64,000 nt of DNA from Streptomyces venezuelae (GCF_008642295.1 NZ_CP029190.1:4819501-4883500), one strand, 5' to 3'. Positions 7,145-15,969 are shown, numbered from the stretch's first letter. Program-made: numbers and translations. Notes: a model not told the origin generated them from the sequence alone.

Positions 7145-8695
7145 ATGGCCAGGGAATTCCAACGCGGCCACAAGGCCAAGATCAGTGATCTGACGGCGGG
7201 GACGGATCTCTACGTAGGCGTCCGGATCGACGGGCCCGGACTGAGCTTCGACATCAGCTGCTTCGGGCTCGATGCGGACGAACAGCTCTCCGACGACCGG
7301 TACTTCATCTTCTACAACCAGCCGAAATCGCCCGAGGAGTCGATCCAGCAGCTCGGCGCGCAGGCCGGTGACACCGAGGCGTTCCGGGTGACGCTCGACC
7401 GGATCCCGGCCGCCATCCAGAAGCTGTCCTTCACCGCGACCCTCGACGGCGCCGGGACCATGTCCCAGGTCGGGCCCGGGTACATCCGGATCGTCGCGGG
7501 CGGCGAAGAAGTCGTCCGTTACGCCTTCACCGGCTCGGAGTTCACCACCGAGCGCGCGGTGATGCTCGGCGACTTCTACCTCAAGGACGTCTGGCGCTTC
7601 GCCGCCGTCGGCCAGGGCTTCGACGGCGGCCTGGACGCCCTCCTGAAGAACTTCGGCGGCGAGGTCGCCGAGGAGCAGGAGCCCGCCCCGGCCCCGCCCG
7701 CCGCGCAGCAGCCCGCCCCGGCCTTCGCGCCCCCGGCCTTCGCCCCGCCCGCCCCGGTCACCGCGCCGCCGCAGCAGACGGCGCCGCAGCCGACGCCGCC
7801 GCCCGCGGCGCCCGTTCCCGCGCAGGCCACCGCCCCGGACTTCACCAGCCCGGCCCCGCAGACCGCCGCCTTCGGCTCCCCGCCGCCGTTCGGCGCCGTG
7901 CCCGCACCGGCGGCCCCCGCCCCGCAGGCCCCGCCGGCCGCCACCGCCCCGCCGTTCGGCGCAGTACCGCCGCCCGGCGCCCCCGTGGCCCCGCCCTTCG
8001 GAGCCGTCCAGAGCCTCGCCCCGGTGCCCCCGGAGGCCGGTCTGCGCGTGGTCCTCAGGAAGTACGCCGAGGTGGCCGTCGGCGACCGCTGGACCGAGCA
8101 GAACCCCCAGCAGGTCCGCGTCACCCTCACCAAGAACCAGGCCATCCTGGCCCGTCAGGGCAGCATGGTCGCCTACCAGGGCGACATCGACTTCGCCCAC
8201 AAGGGCTCCGGCCTGCTGGGCAAGCTGACCGGTCAGCTCACCGGCCAGGGCATGTCCCTGATGCGCTGCTCCGGTGACGGCGAGGTCTTCCTCGCCGACG
8301 AGGCCAGCCGGCTCTTCGTCATCCGCCTCGAAGGCACCGACCAGCTGTACACCAGCGCCCAGGGCGTCCTCGCCTTCGACGAATCGCTGTCCACCGAGGT
8401 CCGCCGCATCGAGGGCGCCGGCCTTCCCGGCGGCGGCCTGTTCTCCATGCTCTTCTCCGGCACCGGAGCCGTGGTCGTCAAGACCCGCGGCACCCCGGTG
8501 GTCCTGCCCGTCGGACCCGCCACCTACGTCGACGGCAACGCCGTCATCGCCTGGTCGGCCGGCGCCCAGGCCGTCACCACCACGGCACTGCGCCTTCGCC
8601 GCTCCGGATACGCAAGCCGCACCGGGGAGGCCGTGAACCTCCAGTTCCGGGGAGCCCCCGGCAACTTCGTCGTCGTACAGCCCTTCGAGGTGTGA
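7145..8695 (+). CDS. TerD-domain / AIM24-domain fusion protein
   Basis: This 516-residue three-part protein has residues 1 to about 175 as a TerD-like (tellurite resistance/stress, calcium-binding) domain, a linker of about 120 residues made of Pro, Ala and Phe (repeated APPFGAV units), and about 300-515 as an AIM24 domain (TubC-like beta fold; LTKNQAILARQGSMVAYQGDI). TerD proteins bind Ca2+ and act in poorly defined envelope stress responses. AIM24 was named from a mitochondrial protein, and its bacterial role is unclear. Two further AIM24 genes follow on the same strand with gaps of 7 and 18 bases, so the three almost certainly form one operon. The ATG at 7145 has only a weak GGGGACGG upstream. 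Confidence 0.8.
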   Translation: MAREFQRGHKAKISDLTAGTDLYVGVRIDGPGLSFDISCFGLDADEQLSDDRYFIFYNQPKSPEESIQQLGAQAGDTEAFRVTLDRIPAAIQKLSFTATLDGAGTMSQVGPGYIRIVAGGEEVVRYAFTGSEFTTERAVMLGDFYLKDVWRFAAVGQGFDGGLDALLKNFGGEVAEEQEPAPAPPAAQQPAPAFAPPAFAPPAPVTAPPQQTAPQPTPPPAAPVPAQATAPDFTSPAPQTAAFGSPPPFGAVPAPAAPAPQAPPAATAPPFGAVPPPGAPVAPPFGAVQSLAPVPPEAGLRVVLRKYAEVAVGDRWTEQNPQQVRVTLTKNQAILARQGSMVAYQGDIDFAHKGSGLLGKLTGQLTGQGMSLMRCSGDGEVFLADEASRLFVIRLEGTDQLYTSAQGVLAFDESLSTEVRRIEGAGLPGGGLFSMLFSGTGAVVVKTRGTPVVLPVGPATYVDGNAVIAWSAGAQAVTTTALRLRRSGYASRTGEAVNLQFRGAPGNFVVVQPFEV

Positions 8696-8702
8696 GGCAG
8701 CC

Positions 8703-9380
8703 ATGGACACCCAGACACTCGGAGCCCACCGCGTCGCCGCCACCGGCGTCCGGATGGCCGTCCACAACGCCAAGACCCTCAAGGTCGCGATGGCCACCGG
8801 GCAGGACCTGATCGCCAAGGCCGGCTCGATGATCGCCTACGACGGTTACGTCCAGTTCGACGCAGCACCCGCAAGCCTGCGCCGCTCCGCCGAGGAAATG
8901 GTCACCGGCGAGGGCGGCAAACTGATGCTCTGCCGGGGCGACGGCGACCTGTTCCTCGCCGACTACGGCGCCGACGTCCTCGTCGTACACCTGGCCGACG
9001 AGGCGCTCTCGGTCAACGGCGCCACCCTGCTGGCCTGCGACGCCACCCTCCAGCTGGCCATCGAGCCGGTCAAGGGCCTGGCCAAGCTCTCCGGCTCCGG
9101 CCTCACCAACCTCGTCATCCGGGGCACCGGCTGGGTCGCCCTGGTCAGCCGCGGCGTCCCCACCGTCCTCGACTGCGCCGAGCGGGAGACCTACGTCGAC
9201 CCCGACGCCCTGATCGGCTGGACCACCGGCCTCGACCTGAAGGCCAAGCGCACGGTCAAGGCGAGCGCCCTGATCGGCCGCGGCAGCGGCGAAGCCCTGC
9301 AGATCGGCTTCAAGGGCCAGGGCTTCGTGATCGTCCAGCCCAGCGAGGACACCGGCGACCGTTTCAAGATCCGGGGCTGA
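8703..9380 (+). CDS. AIM24-family protein (second gene of the cluster)
   Basis: A 225-residue stand-alone AIM24 domain. The hallmark VAMATGQDLIAKAGSMIAYDG region near the N terminus matches the fusion protein's C-terminal half, and GRGSGEALQIGFKGQGFVIVQPSE closes the fold. It starts at ATG 8703, seven bases after the TerD-AIM24 stop, with GAGG in the gap. No signal peptide or membrane segment is visible, so a cytoplasmic or peripherally membrane-associated location is likely. Family membership is clear; the function is not known from sequence. Confidence 0.8.
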   Translation: MDTQTLGAHRVAATGVRMAVHNAKTLKVAMATGQDLIAKAGSMIAYDGYVQFDAAPASLRRSAEEMVTGEGGKLMLCRGDGDLFLADYGADVLVVHLADEALSVNGATLLACDATLQLAIEPVKGLAKLSGSGLTNLVIRGTGWVALVSRGVPTVLDCAERETYVDPDALIGWTTGLDLKAKRTVKASALIGRGSGEALQIGFKGQGFVIVQPSEDTGDRFKIRG

Positions 9381-9398
9381 GAGGAGCACCGAGCCACC

Positions 9399-10130
9399 AT
9401 GCACAGCACCCTTTTCGCGCACGTCCCGGTCCCGTCCACCGGGCGCTACACCCTCCAGAACTCCCAGCTGCTCAAGGCCGAGGTCGCCCAGGGCAGCGGT
9501 TCCGTCCTGGCCCGCCAGGGCGCCATGGTCGCCTTCGAAGGGCAGATCGACTTCCAGAGCCAGTACCGGAACAACAGCTGGCGCAATGTCCGCCAGATGA
9601 CCGGCGAAGGCCTGGAACTCATGAAGTGCAAGGGCACCGGCCATGTCTACCTGGCCAACTTCGCCCAGCACATCCATGTCATGGAGGTCGGCCGCGGCAT
9701 CACCGTCGACAGCAAGTCCGTCCTCGCCTTCGACTCCACCCTGGGCGTCGGCATCGTCGCCATCGACAGTGCCGTCGAGATCGCCGGGGCCGGCGCCTAC
9801 AACCTCGAGCTGAGCGGCAGCGGCCAGGTCGCCCTGCTCACCTCCGGGGAGCCGCTGGTCCTGGAGGTCGGACCCGGCAAGAACGTGTGCGCGGACGCCG
9901 ACGCCGTCATCGCCTGGTCCACCTCGCTGCGCACCCAGCTCCAGGCCCCGACCTCCACCTCCGGGGTCTGGCGCCGCCGCGGGGCAACCGGCGAGGGCTG
10001 GGAGATGCAGTTCCAGGGCGAGGGCCACGTCCTGGTCCAGCCCAGCGAACTGCTGCCGCCCACCCACCTGCGCGGCGGCCTGCTCGGCTTCGGCATGCGC
10101 GGCAACTCGCTCGGCGGCAGCCGCGCCTAG
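9399..10130 (+). CDS. AIM24-family protein (third gene of the cluster)
   Basis: A 243-residue AIM24 domain starting MHSTLFAHVPVPSTGRY, with LARQGAMVAFEGQIDF matching the other two copies and a C-terminal glycine-rich tail (GLLGFGMRGNSLGG). It begins 18 bases after the previous stop behind GAGAGGAG. Its TAG stop codon is part of the CTAG at the left boundary of the inverted-repeat element at 10127-10323, so the end of the coding sequence may have been set by that insertion. Three AIM24 domains in a row suggest a hetero-oligomer, which is inference. Confidence 0.8.
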   Translation: MHSTLFAHVPVPSTGRYTLQNSQLLKAEVAQGSGSVLARQGAMVAFEGQIDFQSQYRNNSWRNVRQMTGEGLELMKCKGTGHVYLANFAQHIHVMEVGRGITVDSKSVLAFDSTLGVGIVAIDSAVEIAGAGAYNLELSGSGQVALLTSGEPLVLEVGPGKNVCADADAVIAWSTSLRTQLQAPTSTSGVWRRRGATGEGWEMQFQGEGHVLVQPSELLPPTHLRGGLLGFGMRGNSLGGSRA

Positions 10131-10323
10131 TGCTGTGACCGGGAAGGTTTGCCGGTGGGCCCGCGGCGTCCGGTGCGGTGCATCGCAAGGCGGAGGGCAA
10201 CGGCTCGTACTGGACGTACTTGCGTGGCCCGACAACGCTGGGGGCACCTCCCAGCGGTAGCTGGGGGACGAGGTGCCGTGCCGGACGCCGCGGGCCGGTG
10301 AACCTTTCCGGTCACAGCACTAG
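10127..10323. repeat. MITE-like inverted-repeat element
   Basis: This 197 bp non-coding element is bounded by CTAGTGCTGTGACCGG and its complement CCGGTCACAGCACTAG. Both ends carry long imperfect inverted repeats of about 55 bp (GGTTTGCCGG/CCGGTGAACC, GCGGCGTCCGG/CCGGACGCCGC). CTAG at each edge could be a target-site duplication or part of the terminal repeat. There is no transposase ORF, so it would be a non-autonomous element moved in trans. Near its centre it carries the 32 bp repeat described separately. It also follows the AIM24 operon and could form a terminator-like structure. Confidence 0.75.
10238..10269 (-). repeat. 32 bp dispersed repeat, copy 1 (inside the MITE-like element)
   Basis: Read on the minus strand this is GTCCCCCAGCTACCGCTGGG followed by AGGTGCCCCCAG. 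The identical 32 bases occur on the plus strand at 35753-35784. It lies within the larger inverted-repeat element, interrupting what would otherwise be its central region. Confidence 0.8.
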
Positions 10324-10363
10324 GGACACCCCTGGCGTCCCTGGAGCGGCGTGAAACGGATGC

Positions 10364-10398
10364 GGGCGGTCGGGGCAGGAACCCTGCCCCGGCCGCCC
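10364..10398 (-). terminator. Hairpin terminator after the Nudix gene
   Basis: A 16 bp near-perfect stem pairs GGGCGGTCGGGGCAGG (10364-10379) with CCTGCCCCGGCCGCCC (10383-10398) around a 3 nt loop, with one G-T wobble. It lies 18 bases beyond the stop of the minus-strand Nudix gene. Confidence 0.7.
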
Positions 10399-10416
10399 AC
10401 ACGGGCCGCGCCTGCG

Positions 10417-10941
10417 TCAGAGCCGTGCGCGGGTGGCCTCCAGCAGCCGGACCACCGACTCGTCGGCCACCCCGGCCACCTCCTCGTACCCGAACCAGCG
10501 CAGGTCCAGGGACTCATCGCTGATCGCCGCCACCGCCTCGGCCGGAGCCAGCGCCGCGTACTGCACGTCCAGGTGCCAGTTGCACGGCGACGGGATCGGA
10601 TGCCGGTCCAGCCGCACCGGGCCGCCCGGCAGCAGGGCCAGTCCGGACACGATCCCCGACTCCTCCCGGGCCTCACGCAGCGCCGCTTCCGCCAGCGTCG
10701 CGTCACCGGGCTCGCAGTGCCCGCCCATCTGGAGCCACATGCCCAGCTTCTTGTGCAGGGTCAGCAGCACCCGCCCGCGGGACGGGTCGATCACCAGCGC
10801 GCTGGCCGTGACGTGCCCGGCAGAGCATGCCTTGTAGACCCCGTCCGGGTGGGCCGCCAGGTGCTCCAGGTAGACGTCCCGGAGCTCGGGCTGGTCCTCG
10901 TACGCCTTCAGTACCAGGACCGCGTCCTCGTGCAGGGTCAC
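10417..10941 (-). CDS. Nudix hydrolase
   Basis: This 174-residue protein has a Nudix box of the GGHCEPGD...LAEAALREAREESGI type (REAREESGI matches the REUXEEXGU core), preceded by VLLTLHKKLGMWLQMGGH. The substrate is likely a nucleoside diphosphate linked to another moiety, but sequence alone does not identify it. The start codon overlaps the stop of the upstream DUF2342 gene (ATGA), so the pair is translationally coupled. A terminator follows at 10364-10398. Confidence 0.85.
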   Translation of the reverse strand: MTLHEDAVLVLKAYEDQPELRDVYLEHLAAHPDGVYKACSAGHVTASALVIDPSRGRVLLTLHKKLGMWLQMGGHCEPGDATLAEAALREAREESGIVSGLALLPGGPVRLDRHPIPSPCNWHLDVQYAALAPAEAVAAISDESLDLRWFGYEEVAGVADESVVRLLEATRARL

Positions 10942-12374
10942 TTCTTCTCGTCGCCCTTGCCCTCGTCGCCCTTGTCTTCGGCGCCGCCCTGGTCGTCACG
11001 TTTCTGCGCCGCCTCGCCGAGCATCTTGTCGATCTCCGAGAAGTCCAGCTGCTCGCGGTGGACGAACCCGTCCGGGTCGTCCAGGTCCGAGGCGGTCGGC
11101 AGCATGTCCGGGTGCTCCCACAGCCCGTCGCGGCCGTCCACCCCGCGCGCGTCGGTAAGCGAGGCCCACAGCCGCGAGGCGTCCCGCAGCCGGCGCGGAC
11201 GCAGCTCCAGCCCGATCAGCGTGGCGAAGGTCTGCTCCGCCGGACCACCCGTGGCACGCCGCCGGCGCAGGGTCTCGCGGAGCGCGTCCGCCGAGGTCAG
11301 CCGCGGCTTGGCGGCCTCGTGGACCACCGCGTCCACCCAGCCCTCGACCAGCGCCAGCGCCGTCTCCAGCCGGGCCAGCGCCGCCTTCTGCTCCGGGGTG
11401 TCCTGCGGCTGGAACATGCCGCCCTGCAGGGCTTCCTGCAGCTGCTCCGGGTTGGAGGGGTCGAGCTGTCCGACCACGTCCTCCAGCTTCGAGGTGTCCA
11501 CCTTGATACCGCGGGCATACCCCTCGACCGCGCCGAACAGGTGCGAGCGCAGCCACGGCACATGGGCGAACAGGCGGGCGTGCGCGGCCTCGCGCAGCGC
11601 CAGGTACAGCCGGACCTCGTCCGACGGAACGCCCAGGTCCTTGCCGAAGGACTCGATGTTCAGCGGCAGCAGCGCGGCCTTGCCGACCGGGCCCAGCGGC
11701 AGCCCCACATCGGTCGAGCCGACGACCTCACCCGCGAGCACCCCCACGGCCTGGCCGATCTGCTGCCCGAACATGGCCCCGCCCATGGAGCGCATCATCC
11801 CGAGCAGCGGGCCCGCCATGGCCTGCATCTCCTCGGGCAGCACCTGGCCCATGGCCGCGCCGACCCGCTCGGCGACCGGGTCGACGAGCTCCTTCCACAC
11901 CGGCAGGGTCGCCTCGACCCACTCGGCGCGGCTCCACGCCACCGCCGTGCCGGCGCCGGACGGCAGCGAGGTCACGCTGTCCAGCCACAGGTCGGCCAGC
12001 CGCACCGCTTCCTCGACGGCCGCCTTCTCGGCCACGCCGACGCTGCTGTCCTTGACCCCGTCCGCCGTGCCCTGGGCCACGGTCTGGCGGGCCACGTCCT
12101 TGGCCATGTCCCAGTTCACCGGGCCGCCCTCGTAGCTCAGCATCTGCCCGAGCTGCTGGAACGCGGCGCCGAGATCGTTGGGATTCATGGCGCCGAACAT
12201 CGCGGCGAACGGGTTGTCCGCACCGCCGGGCAGGCCGGCCCCGCCGAACCCGAACGGATTCGCCGGACCGCCCTGGCCACCGGCCTGGCCGCCCTGATTG
12301 CCCTTCTTCTTGCCCTCGTCGCCGTTCTCCGGCTCCTCCGGCGGAAGGCCGAATCCGAATGGGGTGTCACTCAC
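10938..12374 (-). CDS. Zinc-dependent metalloprotease-like protein (DUF2342 family)
   Basis: A protein of about 478 residues of the actinobacterial DUF2342 'putative hydrolase' family. The segment LREAAHARLFAHVPWLRSHL (about residue 255 from this start) and the following helix are the conserved core, described as a metallo-hydrolase fold. The N terminus (residues 10-55) is Gly/Lys/Glu-rich and disordered, and the C terminus ends in an acidic-lysine tail (EDKGDEGKGDEKK). Start is GTG 12374 (VSDTPFGFG) with GAGGAAA upstream. The frame is open for 25 more codons upstream but without a ribosome site. The physiological substrate is unknown. Confidence 0.75.
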   Translation of the reverse strand: MSDTPFGFGLPPEEPENGDEGKKKGNQGGQAGGQGGPANPFGFGGAGLPGGADNPFAAMFGAMNPNDLGAAFQQLGQMLSYEGGPVNWDMAKDVARQTVAQGTADGVKDSSVGVAEKAAVEEAVRLADLWLDSVTSLPSGAGTAVAWSRAEWVEATLPVWKELVDPVAERVGAAMGQVLPEEMQAMAGPLLGMMRSMGGAMFGQQIGQAVGVLAGEVVGSTDVGLPLGPVGKAALLPLNIESFGKDLGVPSDEVRLYLALREAAHARLFAHVPWLRSHLFGAVEGYARGIKVDTSKLEDVVGQLDPSNPEQLQEALQGGMFQPQDTPEQKAALARLETALALVEGWVDAVVHEAAKPRLTSADALRETLRRRRATGGPAEQTFATLIGLELRPRRLRDASRLWASLTDARGVDGRDGLWEHPDMLPTASDLDDPDGFVHREQLDFSEIDKMLGEAAQKRDDQGGAEDKGDEGKGDEKK

Positions 12375-12566
12375 GGGTTTCCTCGGCTCGTAGGGCCGCC
12401 GGCTCGGGCCGGCGGGCAATGGTCCGACAACACCACCCAGCGTAGACACCCCACCCGCTTCCGGGCTCGGTGCTCCGCCGGCTCCTGGGCTGCGGCAGGA
12501 TGGACGTCACCTGGTAGGTACGCGTCAGGACGCGTTCCTACTGAAGACAACCGCTGGAGACGCCCG

Positions 12567-13730
12567 GTGAGTTCCCCAGATCCGCAGGTTCGAGCGCCGC
12601 ACGACGGCGAAAGCCGGCCCGAACGGGCCGACGCCGGCGAAGTCGCCGACGGCGTTCGCCGGCCGCGAAACCCGGCCGTGCGAGGCCCCGTCGTGGCCGT
12701 GACCGGTGCCGCCGGCGGGGTCGGGGCGGCGCTGGTGGCCCGGCTCGCGGCATCCGATGAGATCAAGCAGGTCGTGGCCATCGACGAGCGCCGCGGTGAC
12801 TGCGCGACCGCGCAGTGGCACGTCCTGGACGTCCGGGACCCGGCGATCGCCGACAAGCTGCGGGGCGCGGACGTGGTGGTCCACCTGGCGCTGGACCTGG
12901 ATCTGGAGACGGATTCCGCCGCCCGTACCGCGTACAACGTACGGGGCACCCAGACCGTGCTGACCGCCGCCGCGGCGGCCGGAGTGCGGCGCGTGGTGCT
13001 GTGCACCTCGGCGATGGTCTACGGCGCCCTGCCCGACAACGACATTCCGCTCTCGGAGGACTCCGAGCTGCGCGCCACCGCCGAGGCGACCGGCGTCGGC
13101 GACCTGCTGGAGATCGAGCGGCTGGGCCGCCGGGCGCCGCGTGCGCACCCCGGACTGAACGTGACCGTGGTGCGGCCGGCCGTCCTGGTCGGCGGCACCG
13201 ACACCGCACTGACCCGCTACTTCGAGTCCCCGCGCCTGCTGGTGGTCGCGGGCTCCCGCCCGACCTGGCAGTTCTGCCATGTCGAGGACCTGGTGTCGGC
13301 GCTGGAGTACGCGGCACTGGAGAAGGTCGACGGGGAACTGGCGGTCGGCTGCGAGGGGTGGCTGGAGCAGGAGGAGGTCGAGGAGCTGAGCGGGATCCGG
13401 CGGATGGAGCTGCCGTCCGCCGTGGCGCTGGGCGCCGCCGCCCGGCTGCACCGGATCGGCCTCACCCCGTCCCCGGCCGGCGACCTCGCCTACACCATGC
13501 ATCCGTGGGTGGTCAGCGTGAGCCGGCTGCACGCGGCGGGCTGGCGGCCCCGCTGGACCAACGAGGAGGTGCTGGCCGAGCTCCTCCAGGAGGCCGCGGG
13601 CCGGCACACCGTCGCCGGCCGCCGGCTGGGCCGCAAGGACGCGACGGCCGCGGGCGCGGCGGGGGCGACCGTGGCCCTGCTGGGCGCGGCGGCGGTGGTC
13701 CGCCGGGCCCGCCGCCGGCGCGGCCTCTGA
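12567..13730 (+). CDS. SDR-family NAD-dependent epimerase/dehydratase
   Basis: A protein of about 387 residues with an N-terminal Rossmann motif TGAAGGVG (residues about 48-55), a downstream DERRGD acidic strand end and SAMVYGALPDNDIPLSE, which supplies the YG part of an extended-SDR active site. The C terminus is a hydrophobic Ala/Gly helix followed by RRARRRRGL, suggesting a membrane-anchored or peripheral tail. Start is GTG 12567 with GGAG ten bases upstream. The frame stays open far upstream but overlaps the divergent gene. The sugar or lipid substrate is not identifiable. It is divergent from the DUF2342 gene. Confidence 0.8.
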   Translation: MSSPDPQVRAPHDGESRPERADAGEVADGVRRPRNPAVRGPVVAVTGAAGGVGAALVARLAASDEIKQVVAIDERRGDCATAQWHVLDVRDPAIADKLRGADVVVHLALDLDLETDSAARTAYNVRGTQTVLTAAAAAGVRRVVLCTSAMVYGALPDNDIPLSEDSELRATAEATGVGDLLEIERLGRRAPRAHPGLNVTVVRPAVLVGGTDTALTRYFESPRLLVVAGSRPTWQFCHVEDLVSALEYAALEKVDGELAVGCEGWLEQEEVEELSGIRRMELPSAVALGAAARLHRIGLTPSPAGDLAYTMHPWVVSVSRLHAAGWRPRWTNEEVLAELLQEAAGRHTVAGRRLGRKDATAAGAAGATVALLGAAAVVRRARRRRGL

Positions 13731-13949
13731 CCTCCGGTCCGGTACGCCGGCCCGGTTCGGCGGACCCGCCCGCCCCGGGCCGGCTCCGCCCGCCCCGGAG
13801 CCCCGCCAGGGCCCGGCCACCCGCCCCGCCCCGCACCCCGAGCGCCGACCGGGCCGGGCGGCGGCCTGTAGGAGGCTCCCAAGGCAGCGGGGCCGGGACG
13901 GGCGATCCGGGTATTCCGCCGCTTCGGAGGCGTGGTGCACGATGAACAC

Positions 13950-14411
13950 ATGGCACCGCACTTCGACCACCCCGGCGAGCAGGCCGCATCCGACCCGATC
14001 CGGCTGCTCGAGATCCGTGACACCCCGCTCTCGCTCGACGAGGTCTTCCGGGCCGTCGGCGACGACTCCACGGGCGGTACGACCCTGTTTGTCGGAACGG
14101 TGCGCAACCACGACGGCGGGGCGGACGTCGATGCGCTCGGCTACTCCTGCCATCCGACGGCCGAGGCCGAGATGCGCCGCGTGGCAGAGCGGGTCGTCGC
14201 CAAGTACCCGGTGCGCGCCCTGGCCGCCGTACACCGCATCGGCGACCTGGCCGTCGGCGATCTCGCGGTCGTGGTCGCCGTCTCCTGCCCGCACCGCGGC
14301 GAGGCCTTCGAGGCCTGCCGGATGCTGATCGACGACCTCAAGCACGAGGTCCCGATCTGGAAGCACCAGACCTTCTCCGACGGCACCGAGGAATGGGTCG
14401 GCGCCTGCTGA
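13950..14411 (+). CDS. moaE: Molybdopterin synthase catalytic subunit MoaE
   Basis: MoaE adds the dithiolene sulfurs to precursor Z together with MoaD to form molybdopterin. The 153-residue product shows LFVGTVRNHDGG, ALGYSCHPTAEAEM, VHRIGDLAVGDLAVVVAVSCPHR and the catalytic KHEVPIWKHQTFSDGTEEWVG block with its conserved lysines. No moaD or other moa genes are adjacent, so this is a solitary copy. The start is uncertain: ATG 13950 gives the usual family length, but in-frame GTG codons at 13932 and 13935 sit closer to GGAGG (13926-13930). Confidence 0.9.
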   Translation: MAPHFDHPGEQAASDPIRLLEIRDTPLSLDEVFRAVGDDSTGGTTLFVGTVRNHDGGADVDALGYSCHPTAEAEMRRVAERVVAKYPVRALAAVHRIGDLAVGDLAVVVAVSCPHRGEAFEACRMLIDDLKHEVPIWKHQTFSDGTEEWVGAC

Positions 14412-14527
14412 AAAGCCGCCGAAATCGCCCGTTCGGCCGCACAACACGCCCTCGATTTGCGTAACCCCGCCCCGGGCACGAGCGTTGTGGACACCAACAG
14501 CTCGTACTCGGGGTAGGGAGGCACGGA

Positions 14528-14746
14528 ATGGCGTCGCTGGCGTGGCTGCTGATTCCGCTTTTCGCCGCAATAGGTGCTGCCATATGGGGCGGCTGGGCGG
14601 CTCGTGACCGCACCTCCGGTGACATATCCGAGCTCGCGGGCTACGCGAGATTCCGCGAGGTGATGGACAAGGCCGATCGTTCCGGCCAGTCCGCCGCGCC
14701 GTCCGGATCGCCCTCCGCGGCGCACTCCGGCTCCGACCACCTCTGA
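14528..14746 (+). CDS. Small single-pass membrane protein (72 aa)
   Basis: An N-terminal hydrophobic segment (residues 3-22, LAWLLIPLFAAIGAAIWGG) is followed by a polar region with ISELAGYARFREVMDKAD and a Ser/Pro tail. The ribosome site GGGAGG is well placed before ATG 14528. No known family is recognised. The N-terminal membrane helix followed by a short cytoplasmic helix suggests a small membrane adaptor. It lies just upstream of the Lon-like PDZ protease gene, but that gene has its own leaderless promoter. Confidence 0.7.
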   Translation: MASLAWLLIPLFAAIGAAIWGGWAARDRTSGDISELAGYARFREVMDKADRSGQSAAPSGSPSAAHSGSDHL

Positions 14747-14809
14747 TCACCTGACCGTACGGACCGGCCCCGGGGGCCGCCGCACAGGTGCTTCCCGTAC
14801 TGTCGTTCC

Positions 14810-15898
14810 ATGCCACGCCGCACCGCGACGATGCTCGCCTCCACGCTCATGCTGTTCGCGCTGCTCTGCGCAGGGGTGTTCATCAAGGTCCCGTACTCGG
14901 AGATGAGCCCGGGCCCGACGTTCAACACGCTGGGCGAGGCCGACGGGGAGGCCGTCCTGCAGATCAACGGCCGCAAGACCTACGCCACCACCGGGCACCT
15001 CAACATGACGACCGTGCGGGTCACCAGCGCGGAATACGAGATGAACCTGCTGGAAGCGGTCTACGGCTGGCTGGCCACCGACAACATCGTCGTCCCGCAC
15101 GAGAACCTCTACCCGCACGGCAAGACGGACGAGCAATCCACGCAGGAGAACGCCGAGGAATTCAGCCAGTCGCAGGAGAGCGCCAAGGTGGCGGCCCTCA
15201 GGCAGCTCGGCATCCCGGTCACCGCGCGCGTCGCGGTCTTCACGGTGGTCAAGGGCAGCCCCGCCGAGGGCAAGCTGCACGCCGGATACGTGATCAAGGC
15301 CGTGGACGGCACCCCGGTGAAGGCCCCCGAGGACGTGGCCAAGCTCGTCACCCGGCACAAGGCCGGCGAGAACGTGGAGTTCACGATCGTCCCGGCCAAG
15401 GAGGCCGCTGCCGCCGAGAAGGCTGGCAAGGAGCCCGAGGGCAGCGAGAAGGTGGTCATCACCACCGCCCCCGCCGACGGCGACGGGCACGCCATCGTCG
15501 GCATCCGGGCGGAGACCGACCACACCTTCCCGTTCGGCATCGACATCAAGCTCACCGACGTCGGCGGGCCGAGCGCGGGCCTGATGTTCGCCCTCGGCAT
15601 CGTCGACAAGCTCACCCCGCAGGACCTCACCGGCGGAAAGTTCGTCGCGGGCACCGGCACCATCGACGACACCGGCAAGGTCGGCCCCATCGGCGGCATC
15701 CAGATGAAGACCATCGGCGCCCGGAAGGCCGGCGCCCGGTACTTCCTGACCCCGGCCGACAACTGCGCCTCCGCCGTCAAGAACGTCCCCGACGGCCTCA
15801 CCCTGGTCAAGGTGGACACCATCGACGACGCCACCAAGTCCCTGGAGAAGATCAGCAAGGGGGACACGGCCGCGCTGCCGCAGTGCACCGCGAAGTGA
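14810..15898 (+). CDS. PDZ / Lon-type (S16) serine protease, YlbL-like
   Basis: A 362-residue membrane-anchored protease with an N-terminal helix (residues 9-27), an extracellular PDZ domain (around VTARVAVFTVVKGSPAEGKL, residues 140-200) and a C-terminal S16 Lon-like protease domain. The catalytic serine is in GGPSAGLMFALG and the lysine partner in IGARKAGARYFLTP. This matches the secreted YlbL/Lon-PDZ family found across Gram-positives. The mRNA is probably leaderless: TACTGT (14798-14803) ends six bases before ATG 14810. A hairpin at 15920-15942 follows. Confidence 0.9.
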   Translation: MPRRTATMLASTLMLFALLCAGVFIKVPYSEMSPGPTFNTLGEADGEAVLQINGRKTYATTGHLNMTTVRVTSAEYEMNLLEAVYGWLATDNIVVPHENLYPHGKTDEQSTQENAEEFSQSQESAKVAALRQLGIPVTARVAVFTVVKGSPAEGKLHAGYVIKAVDGTPVKAPEDVAKLVTRHKAGENVEFTIVPAKEAAAAEKAGKEPEGSEKVVITTAPADGDGHAIVGIRAETDHTFPFGIDIKLTDVGGPSAGLMFALGIVDKLTPQDLTGGKFVAGTGTIDDTGKVGPIGGIQMKTIGARKAGARYFLTPADNCASAVKNVPDGLTLVKVDTIDDATKSLEKISKGDTAALPQCTAK

Positions 15899-15919
15899 CC
15901 GCCCGACCCGGCCCCCCGA

Positions 15920-15942
15920 CCCGGCCGCGCGCCGCGGCCGGG
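15920..15942. terminator. Hairpin between convergent genes
   Basis: A 10 bp stem pairs CCCGGCCGCG (15920-15929) with CGCGGCCGGG (15933-15942) around a 3 nt loop. It lies between the convergent protease and PPA1309-family genes and could serve both. Confidence 0.55.
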
Positions 15943-15969
15943 CCCCCGGGGCCCCGCCCCCGCCGTCGG

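Noticed and set aside
13731..13949. Small gene in the gap before moaE
   Set aside because: Possible starts lack ribosome sites and the translated peptides are Arg/Pro-rich without domains.
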